NCBI GenBank assembly: GCA_023402395.1 | Contig: JAEYGI010000068.1 | Location: forward strand, 1-28,353 | Direction of reading: 5' to 3' | Length of the DNA: 28,353 nucleotides | DNA from: Bacillota bacterium | GTDB taxonomy: Bacteria; Bacillota; UBA4882; UBA8346 | Part shown: piece after piece, positions 22,416-28,353 of the stretch | How positions within the stretch are numbered: the first letter of the stretch is position 1 | How the letters are laid out: each line of letters begins with the position of its first letter | Translations under genes and position numbers: made by a program | The notes under the pieces: generated by a model | What the model saw: only the letters and a program-made list of their open reading frames with translations | What the model was told of the DNA's origin: nothing | The model's database searches: none

Positions 22416-23354
22416 CTATCTCACCGGAATGAAGCCCGGTTTGGCCTCGCTCAACATCTCTTCAACTTCCCGCCGGGTTGGCAAAGCGATCTGCGCCCCC
22501 ATCCGGCTGGCGGTGATAGCTCCGGCCGCGGCCGCATAATCAAGACAAGTTTCAATTCCGTGTCCCTCCAGCCAAATCGTGGCGAACACGGCGATGAACG
22601 TATCGCCGGCGCCGGTGGTGTCCACCGCGTCGACCGGAAAGGCCGGAACGAACCGTTCGCCTTCCGGACCCGCATACACCGCGCCTTGAGCCCCTAAAGT
22701 GATGACCACTCTTTCCGGCCCCATGCCGCGCAATTTCGCCGCGGCCTTCAAGGCCGACTCCGGTCCGGCGATCGGACCGCCGCATAATGCCGAAGCTTCA
22801 ACTTCGTTCGGGACCAGACAATCGGTATGCGCCAGTAACTCGGCGCTCAACGGGCATACCGGAGAGGGGTTCAATATGGTCCGGATTCCCCGGCCGCGGG
22901 CCATGACAAATGCCTTCTCCACCGTCCGCCGCGGTATCTCCAGTTGCGCCAAGATCGCATCCGATTGATATAAACCATCGATCGCGGCGTCTCCCGCCAA
23001 ATCGCATCCGCTATTCGCCCCCTGATACACGGCGATAGTGTTGGCGCCTCCACGCTCAATGGTAATCAGCGCAATCCCGGTCGGCTCCGCGCTGTTATAT
23101 GTAACACCAGAAATGTCCACGCCGGCCGCGCTCATCCCGTCCAGAATCTCCCGGCCGTCCTGGTCGGCCCCCACGCATCCAACCATCCTGACGGCGGCGC
23201 CGAATTTGGCCGCGGCCACCGCTTGGTTGGCCCCCTTGCCGCCAGGCGTCTTTTCAAGGCCGGTGGCGATGATCGTCTCCCCTTTTTGAGGCAATTCGTT
23301 TACCTTCAAAATCACATCCATGTTCAAGCTGCCCAAAACCATTATGTTCCGCAT
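22416..23354 (-). CDS. rbsK: Ribokinase
   Basis: Phosphorylates ribose at O5 to ribose 5-phosphate for the pentose phosphate pathway or PRPP. PfkB/ribokinase landmarks: GSLNMDVILKVNELPQKGET near the start, TPGGKGANQAVAAAKFGA, VGADQDGREIL, and the catalytic anion-hole motif DTTGAGDTFIAVFA with the Asp base. The ATG at 23354 (MRNIMVLGSLNMD) follows AAAGGGG by 8 nt, so the longer frame from 23378 is rejected. It lies 54 bp after the LacI-type regulator and upstream of the transport genes. It fits the ribose released by the two nucleoside hydrolases. Confidence 0.93.
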   Translation of the reverse strand: MRNIMVLGSLNMDVILKVNELPQKGETIIATGLEKTPGGKGANQAVAAAKFGAAVRMVGCVGADQDGREILDGMSAAGVDISGVTYNSAEPTGIALITIERGGANTIAVYQGANSGCDLAGDAAIDGLYQSDAILAQLEIPRRTVEKAFVMARGRGIRTILNPSPVCPLSAELLAHTDCLVPNEVEASALCGGPIAGPESALKAAAKLRGMGPERVVITLGAQGAVYAGPEGERFVPAFPVDAVDTTGAGDTFIAVFATIWLEGHGIETCLDYAAAAGAITASRMGAQIALPTRREVEEMLSEAKPGFIPVR

Positions 23355-23408
23355 CGAAGTAACCCCTTTTTGTTCCATGCCCGATTGCTCGGGTTCTTTT
23401 GGCTTGAT

Positions 23409-24416
23409 TCAGGTCATCCGGTTCCGGCAGACACTGGATTCCCTGACGATCAGTTTCGGCTTTAAAACCACCTGTTGCCGTGGACGGCTTTTATCATTGA
23501 TCCGCTCCAGCAGAAGCTCACAGGCGATACTGCCGATCTCATATTTGGGCTGCGCCACCGTGGTCAACTTGGGATTAGTGGCGGAAGCGAGCAAGGTATC
23601 GTCGTAACTGACCAAAGCCACCCGGTCCGGTACGGCGATTCGTTCTTCCTCCATGAACATCAGCGCGCCGAGCGCCATTAAGTCATTGCTGACAAACAGC
23701 GCGGTCGGCGGTTCCGCTTGATTAAACAGTTGCCTGGCCGCCAGGTAACCGCCGTTCTGCCGGAAGTCGCCTTCCACGACCAAGCTGTCCTTGGCTTGAA
23801 TTCCCGAATCCAGAAGTGCTTTTTGATAGCCAAGCAACCGTTCCCGGCTGGTGTTCAATGTTAGCGGCCCGGTTATGATACCGATTGCAGTATGCCCCAG
23901 CCCCAGGAGATGACGGGTGGCTTGATAGGCGCCCTCCACGTTGTCGGCGGCCACAAAGTCACAATCGATATTGATGGCCCGGTCTCCCAGCACCACCGGA
24001 ATTTCCGCCTTGATCAACTTTTTAATATGGGGCGCCTTGACTTGCGAAGTGATGTAGATCACTCCGTCGATCTGCTTGCTCCGCAACGTTTCCAAATAAT
24101 TTGTTTCCTTTTGAAGGTCATCGTCGGAATTGCATAAAATCAGCGTATAGCCGTTGCGCTGGGCTACATCCTCCACGCCGCGGGCGACGGCCGGGAAGAA
24201 CGGATTGGTGATATCCGGGATCACCAATCCAATGGTGTAGCTCCGCTTGTTCAATAAACCCCTGGCAAAGGAGTTCGGCTGATACTCCATTTCTTTGGCG
24301 ACTTTAAGGATCTGATCGCGCAATTCTTTGCTGACATAGCCCTTGCCGCTGATGGCTCTGGAAACGGTTGCCGGCGAGATCTTCAGGACCTCGGCAATCT
24401 CATAAATCGTGCTAAT
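23409..24416 (-). CDS. LacI-family transcriptional repressor, probable local regulator
   Basis: An N-terminal LacI HTH (STIYEIAEVLKISPATVSRAISG, with hinge helix NSFARGLLNKRS), then a periplasmic-binding-protein-like effector domain (TIGLVIPDITNPFFPAVARGVEDVA, GHTAIGIITGP, LFVSNDLMALGAL). It most likely senses ribose, a nucleoside or a derivative, and controls the surrounding genes. Start: the family normally starts M-x-TIYDIA, and the matching codon here is ATT at 24414-24416, spaced 8 nt from TGAGG within GAGGTGA. The GTG at 24425 overlaps the ribosome site. I therefore favour ATT. No convincing CG-centred LacI operator was found in the gaps I read. Confidence 0.92.
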   Translation of the reverse strand: MSTIYEIAEVLKISPATVSRAISGKGYVSKELRDQILKVAKEMEYQPNSFARGLLNKRSYTIGLVIPDITNPFFPAVARGVEDVAQRNGYTLILCNSDDDLQKETNYLETLRSKQIDGVIYITSQVKAPHIKKLIKAEIPVVLGDRAINIDCDFVAADNVEGAYQATRHLLGLGHTAIGIITGPLTLNTSRERLLGYQKALLDSGIQAKDSLVVEGDFRQNGGYLAARQLFNQAEPPTALFVSNDLMALGALMFMEEERIAVPDRVALVSYDDTLLASATNPKLTTVAQPKYEIGSIACELLLERINDKSRPRQQVVLKPKLIVRESSVCRNRMT

Positions 24417-24431
24417 TGCCCTCACCTCACC

Positions 24432-25034
24432 TTATATACTGAACCAACCCAGACCCATTTCATTCTCTGCTTCCAATACTTTTATGTAATCGGTTAAATA
24501 CGCCAGGCGTTGCCGCCGAATCGCCCGCCCCGCTTCCGTATACATCTGTTCCGCGCCGATGGTGTCGATTAAGCCTTGTACGGTGGATTGAACCTCCTCC
24601 ATCGAACCGCTTAATTTTTTTCCGGAAACATGGTTGCGGTAAAAACCGCGGGCCAGCCCGATGGCTCCCACGAAATCGATACAATCCGCGTCATAAATTA
24701 CTTTGGCTTCATTGGTTCGCGGCGCCGGCCCGCCGTACCGGCTGTGGGCTTCTATGGCGTGCAACACCGCGGCCCGTTTGTCGGCCGGGAAATCAATCTC
24801 TCGCAAAAGTTCTTCCGCCGGAGCCAGGCCCGCCAGGTAATGCTGGTTTTTGTCCAACGGCACTCCGATATCATGAAGCAGTCCGGCCGCGATGACGATC
24901 TCCCGGTCGCATTCCAACTCTTCCCCCAGCCTTAAAGCGAGTCCGGTAACACGCAGCGCATGGCCGATATTGGCGAAAACCTCTCCCGACACTCGTTCCG
25001 CCACGGCGTCTTTCAATATTTTGAATCGCTCCAT
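24432..25034 (-). CDS. HD-domain phosphohydrolase
   Basis: A 200-residue soluble protein of the YedJ-like HD superfamily. Metal ligands: His25 (NIGHALRV), His54-Asp55 (GLLHDIG) and the later Asp in YDADCIDFVG, with AIEAHSRYGG between. Such enzymes hydrolyse phosphomonoesters, often nucleotides. GGGGTG lies 7 nt upstream of the ATG. Its TAA is 15 nt before the proposed LacI start and abuts that gene's ribosome site, so it heads the cluster. A role in dephosphorylating nucleotides to nucleosides would suit the context, but the substrate is not proven. Confidence 0.88.
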   Translation of the reverse strand: MERFKILKDAVAERVSGEVFANIGHALRVTGLALRLGEELECDREIVIAAGLLHDIGVPLDKNQHYLAGLAPAEELLREIDFPADKRAAVLHAIEAHSRYGGPAPRTNEAKVIYDADCIDFVGAIGLARGFYRNHVSGKKLSGSMEEVQSTVQGLIDTIGAEQMYTEAGRAIRRQRLAYLTDYIKVLEAENEMGLGWFSI

Positions 25035-25340
25035 TCAATGACACCCCGTTTCCATATGCAATCGGTTCCACATATTCTAAGATTCGATCCATTGTTAAGA
25101 AATCCTTCAAAAAAATTTAATTTTTTTGCACTGGGTTGCAGAGGTCGCCGCTTAGCCTTTTATGTCCCCGTAAAATTGGACGAAAAACGCCAATAGCGGT
25201 TTACAAAAAGGCACGGCCGCGAACCACTCGCCGCTTTCGTTGGAGGGGACAACTATTCGAGGATTTTGATGCGTGAAGGGATCAGCCAGTTGGGTTCGGC
25301 AGAAAGAGAAAGGAAAAAGGAGAAAAAGCAGATTGGATAT
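25035..25340. other. Intergenic region upstream of the nucleoside cluster
   Basis: 306 bp. It must hold the promoter of the HD/LacI/rbsK cluster on the minus strand, but I could not find a well-spaced -35/-10 pair. AT-rich runs occur near 25105-25125. There is no clear terminator for the ABC exporter that ends at 25341, so read-through into this cluster is possible. No gene seen. Confidence 0.5.
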
Positions 25341-27125
25341 TCAGCCGCCCGCCCGCGCCAGGGTAAACTGCTTGGAATACAGCGTCTGATAGATTCCGCC
25401 CGCCCGGATCAATTGCTGATGGCTGCCGGATTCGCAGATGGTCCCTTGATGCAGGACGAGAATCCGGTCGGCGTCGATGATCGTCGAGAGCCGGTGCGCG
25501 ATGATGAAGGTGGTTCTGTTCTCCATCAGCCGGTTCAGCGCCTCCTGGATCAGCTGCTCCGACTCCACGTCCAGGCTGGAGGTGGCCTCGTCGAGAATCA
25601 GGATCTTGGGATCCTTCAAAAAAGCCCGGGCAATGGTCAGCCGCTGCTTCTGACCGCCGGAAAGGAACGCGCCGCGCTCCCCCACTTCGGTGTCGAGGCC
25701 ATGGGGCAGCCGCTGAATGAATTCATAGGCGTTGGCCGCGATACAGGCCTTGACCACCTCGGCCTCGCCGGCCCGGGGATTGCCGTAGAGAATATTCTCG
25801 CGAATGGTCCCGCTGAACAGGACCGGATCCTGCAGCACCATGCCGATCTGGCGGCGCAGCGACTTGACTTTCAAATCGCGGACGTCGACGCCGTCGACCT
25901 GAATCGCGCCGGAGGTCACTTCGTAAAAACGGGGGATCAGGCTGACCAGGGTGGTTTTACCGGAGCCGCTCTGGCCGACCAGCGCCATTTTCCGGCCGGG
26001 TTCGGCTTCAAAATCGATGGCGCGCAGCACCGGGTGATCCGGATCATAGGCGAAGCTGACGTTTTCGAAGCGCACTCGGCCCGCGGCGGCCTTCAACTCG
26101 ACGGCGCCCGGCGCGTCGCGAATCTCCGGTTTCTCATCCATGATTTCGAAGATCCGGTCCAGGGCGGCCATGGAGTTGGAAAAGACCACGTTCAGTTCGG
26201 AGAAGCGCTGCAGCGGCAGATAAAGCGGGTTCAGATACATCGAGACCGCCACCAGTTCACCCACGGTGACCCGGCCCCGGATCACTTGCCAGCCGCCGAA
26301 GACCAGCACAATCAAAGGCGCCAGGCTGGTCAGAATCCCGGTGATGGTCAGATTCAGGCTGCTCAGGCTGACGGTCTTCATGGTGGTGGTGAAGAGTTTC
26401 TCCGAATCCCTGTGGAAATGCTCCTGCTCATATTTCTCGCGGACAAAGGCGTGCACCACCAGGCTGCCGGCGATCCGCTCCTGCAGGTTGCCGGAGATGG
26501 TCTCGATCTCCTGCTGCACCTGGAGGCTGGATTGCTTGAGCTTGCCGCCCAGGCTACGGTAGAAATAGATATAGAAGGGGAAAGTGACCAGGGCGACCAG
26601 GGTCAGGGTGACGTCAATCTGAAACATGAAAACCAGGATGAACAGCAGCGCCGCGCTGTCAATCCAGACGCTGGTCAAAGCGTTGCCAACCAGGTTTTGG
26701 GCCAGGGCGATGTCATTGATCAGGCGGGAGACGATTCCGCCCGATTTGTGGCGCTGAAAAAACGAGGCCGACATCCGCAGCACCCGTTCGTAGAGGTCGC
26801 AGCGGAGGTCAAAGACGGACCGGTGCCCCGCCTTGCCTGAGTAATAATGGCGAATATAGGTTCCGGGCATCCAGACCAAAATGAAGATCACGGCCAGCCA
26901 CCCCACGGAAAAATAAAGATGCTCGAACTTGGCCGCGCTTGACAGTTGCGGATTGAGAAAGACCCGATCAAAGAGGTAGCGGGTGACCTGGGGCACCAGC
27001 AGCGGGACGGTGAATTTGATGACGCCCCCGATCGCGGAGGCGGCGACGTATTTCCAATAGGGGCGAATATACTTCAGAAAACGGAGAAAGGTGCGGGTTT
27101 TTTGCTTGGAATTCGATTCCGGCAT
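25341..27125 (-). CDS. ABC exporter, fused permease-ATPase half-transporter (MsbA/BmrA-like)
   Basis: A 594-residue half-transporter that works as a dimer to expel lipids, drugs or peptides. N-terminal membrane domain (about residues 15-320) with six helices, including YWKYVAASAIGGVIKF and LYFSVGWLAVIFILVWMPG. C-terminal ATPase: Walker A GQSGSGKTTL, Q-loop GMVLQDPVLFSG, signature LSGGQKQRLTIARAF, Walker B ILILDEATSSLD and the switch His in IIAHRLSTI. All are intact, so it should be active. It is alone, so likely a homodimer; the substrate is unknown. The ATG lies about 11 nt after GAGG. A consensus-like promoter and a strong inverted repeat precede it. Confidence 0.94.
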   Translation of the reverse strand: MPESNSKQKTRTFLRFLKYIRPYWKYVAASAIGGVIKFTVPLLVPQVTRYLFDRVFLNPQLSSAAKFEHLYFSVGWLAVIFILVWMPGTYIRHYYSGKAGHRSVFDLRCDLYERVLRMSASFFQRHKSGGIVSRLINDIALAQNLVGNALTSVWIDSAALLFILVFMFQIDVTLTLVALVTFPFYIYFYRSLGGKLKQSSLQVQQEIETISGNLQERIAGSLVVHAFVREKYEQEHFHRDSEKLFTTTMKTVSLSSLNLTITGILTSLAPLIVLVFGGWQVIRGRVTVGELVAVSMYLNPLYLPLQRFSELNVVFSNSMAALDRIFEIMDEKPEIRDAPGAVELKAAAGRVRFENVSFAYDPDHPVLRAIDFEAEPGRKMALVGQSGSGKTTLVSLIPRFYEVTSGAIQVDGVDVRDLKVKSLRRQIGMVLQDPVLFSGTIRENILYGNPRAGEAEVVKACIAANAYEFIQRLPHGLDTEVGERGAFLSGGQKQRLTIARAFLKDPKILILDEATSSLDVESEQLIQEALNRLMENRTTFIIAHRLSTIIDADRILVLHQGTICESGSHQQLIRAGGIYQTLYSKQFTLARAGG

Positions 27126-27169
27126 GATCTTCGATTACCTCATCCTTGATTCGATTCAATTCGACGATT

Positions 27170-27195
27170 GCCCAATCGTTCCGTAACGATTGGGC
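27170..27195 (-). promoter_or_regulatory. Perfect 11-bp inverted repeat in the ABC-exporter leader
   Basis: GCCCAATCGTT / AACGATTGGGC around CCGT, between the promoter and the start codon. No T run follows, so a repressor site or mRNA hairpin is more likely than a terminator. Confidence 0.6.
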
Positions 27196-27222
27196 TTGAG
27201 GCTGCGGTCAAGCAATATCTCT

Positions 27223-27251
27223 ATTGTAGCACTCTTTCCAGAAAGAACCAA
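27223..27251 (-). promoter_or_regulatory. Promoter of the ABC exporter
   Basis: TTGGTT (27246-27251) and TACAAT (27223-27228), spacer 17 bp, minus strand; transcription would start about 25 bp before the inverted repeat. Confidence 0.65.
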
Positions 27252-28057
27252 GCGGTTCACTCCTAAAATTTGGGTTACAAAGTTGGCTGGCCGTAGCTGT
27301 CTTGGTTGTCACCGCCGAGCATGGAATGGGATAGAAAGCATTCAGAAAGAAAAAAGAGAATGAAAGAGATTCTGTAAGATTTGCCGGATTAGTTGATGCG
27401 CCGTGAAAAGCGTCGGATTTCGTCGTTGCTCGGTCAGTCCGGTCCTCACCGTACATCGAGTACGGTTCCGGTCCTCCTTCGGTCGCGCCTAGAACTCCTC
27501 GCTTTTGACGACGCGTATGCTAAACTGCAAGTTCAACCAATCCGGCAAGGCAATCCCCGGCGCTGTGAAAGTTGAGGCGCCGGACAGTTTCGAGTAGCTG
27601 AAGAATGATTTTCCCTACAATAACGTTTGACTTCACATTGTCTTGGATCGCATCCCAAAACAATTAAATGGAATAAGGTGGCCCGATATTCTTCCCCGCA
27701 CGACCTCTTTCCTGCCGGTCACGTTCTTCCAGAAACCCGAACACGTTACCTACTTCTCCAAAGCATCTCATAGACCCACAAATTTACCCGGAAGAGTCCA
27801 GGATGGACGTGCGCCGCTTTGCGATACGGACTCGCACAGCGGTCACGGTCGAAGAACCAACCCTGAAGGCATCCGTCCCGGATGGACGGGGCCTATCACG
27901 AGGCTCCCATGGTCATGGATGCCATGGGATAAAAGGAAGGACGGGAAACCTTGGTGTCCGGCGGCTTTTGCGCCACTTTTGACCGCCACAAAAGTGGCAG
28001 ATTGGCGCCAAAGCGCAGCGGATTCCGTTCCTTGGTTTAGATCCCGAATCGCTATGT
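27252..28057. other. Long intergenic region with hairpins, probably non-coding
   Basis: 806 bp without a convincing gene; open frames here have no ribosome sites and odd composition. Visible structures: ACCGTAC / GTACGGT (27448-27466) inside a stretch flanked by AAAAGCG (27405 region) and CGCTTTT (27500 region), and GCCACTTTTG / CAAAAGTGGC (27972-27998). The style recalls degenerate dispersed repeats, but I have no second copy in the window. Confidence 0.5.
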
Positions 28058-28353
28058 TCACGGAACCTCAAGCTCTTCCCCGCGTTTAATCCGTTCGACC
28101 CAGGAACCGAGGATGATTCCGTCCATCAGCCCTCTGCTATAGATCAGTTCGTCCTGGCGGTTCATTTGGGCGGCCCGGCTGCTGTCAAAGTCATCGAAGA
28201 GCGCCAGTTCTTCCGGGCCGAGGCTGGGAGTGAGTTGTTGCCGGATTTCGTCCGATCGTTCGCCCAGTTGTTGGTATTCGGGATCGGACGGAAGAAGTTT
28301 GTCATGGATTTTCAGGATGCGGTCGAGGATGAATTCGTAGATGCCTTGGCTGT
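28058..28353 (-). CDS. Small acidic protein, C-terminal part, possibly DUF6809-like (partial at window edge)
   Basis: An open frame enters from the right edge and ends at TGA 28058-28060, giving 97 residues. It is helical and charged: YEFILDRILKIHDKLLP, LGERSDEIRQQL, LGPEELALFDDFDSSRAAQM, IYSRGLMDGIILGSWV. The pattern of a helical repeat ending in a 'YxxGxxxGxxLG' helix resembles small Bacillota proteins annotated as DUF6809, but this is a weak match from memory. Codon use and GC at third positions match the neighbouring genes, so it is probably real. The start lies outside the window. Confidence 0.7.
   Translation of the reverse strand, partial: SQGIYEFILDRILKIHDKLLPSDPEYQQLGERSDEIRQQLTPSLGPEELALFDDFDSSRAAQMNRQDELIYSRGLMDGIILGSWVERIKRGEELEVP

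Noticed and set aside
25035..25120. LacI operator near TTGCATATGGAA upstream of the HD gene
   Set aside because: Only 10 of 12 positions are symmetric and the centre is TA, not the CG usual for LacI-family sites.
25266..26840. 524-codon plus-strand open frame
   Set aside because: Antisense to the intact ABC exporter; Gln/Gly/Asp-rich composition is typical of a high-GC shadow frame.
27208..27456. 82-codon minus-strand frame
   Set aside because: It overlaps the ABC-exporter promoter and has no ribosome site; probably repeat-derived non-coding DNA.
27643..28089. 148-codon plus-strand frame
   Set aside because: No ribosome site, odd composition, contains the 27972-27998 hairpin and overlaps the stop of the minus-strand partial gene.

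Overview
The window looks like the chromosome of a GC-rich anaerobic bacterium of the Bacillota. Evidence: strong GGAGG-type ribosome sites, intrinsic terminators, a CadC-like metal sensor, a DUF1847 protein and a corrinoid-activator (RACE) gene. The solute-binding protein has a type I signal peptide and no lipobox, which hints at a two-membrane, Hydrogenispora/Limnochordia-like lineage. The taxonomy is inference only.

Layout. 1-2.0 kb: the end of an IS3-like element has cut into a WYL-type regulator gene that also carries a frameshift. Next comes a 588-bp array with exact 21-bp periodicity. 2.0-4.7 kb: a Zn/Cd efflux P-type ATPase and its ArsR/SmtB sensor, with a clear promoter and a perfect 24-bp operator. 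4.8-5.8 kb: a small Cro/C1 HTH protein and peptide deformylase. 6.0-8.4 kb: a membrane hybrid histidine kinase. 8.5-11.1 kb: a small membrane protein, an SPFH protein and a histidine phosphatase. 11.1-14.4 kb: a RACE-type ferredoxin/ASKHA protein and a KDG kinase. 14.4-15.2 kb: non-coding DNA with a second 21-bp array. 15.2-25.0 kb: ten genes on the minus strand that form a nucleoside/ribose utilisation cluster (HD hydrolase, LacI regulator, ribokinase, binding protein, two permeases, two nucleoside hydrolases, DUF1847, malic enzyme). 25.3-27.1 kb: an ABC exporter. The last 1.2 kb is mostly non-coding and ends in a partial small CDS.

How the genes work together. The cluster can import a nucleoside (or related glycoside), split it into base and ribose, and phosphorylate the ribose; malic enzyme at the end ties it to pyruvate and NAD(P)H. 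No ATPase subunit for the importer is present, so a shared one is expected elsewhere.

Most unusual signals. (1) A dispersed ~153-bp element in two copies whose stems keep pairing through G-U and compensating changes. (2) Two 21-bp-periodic arrays, each just downstream of an operon terminator on the same strand. (3) Two regulator genes whose best-placed start codon is ATT, with identical spacing from the ribosome site.
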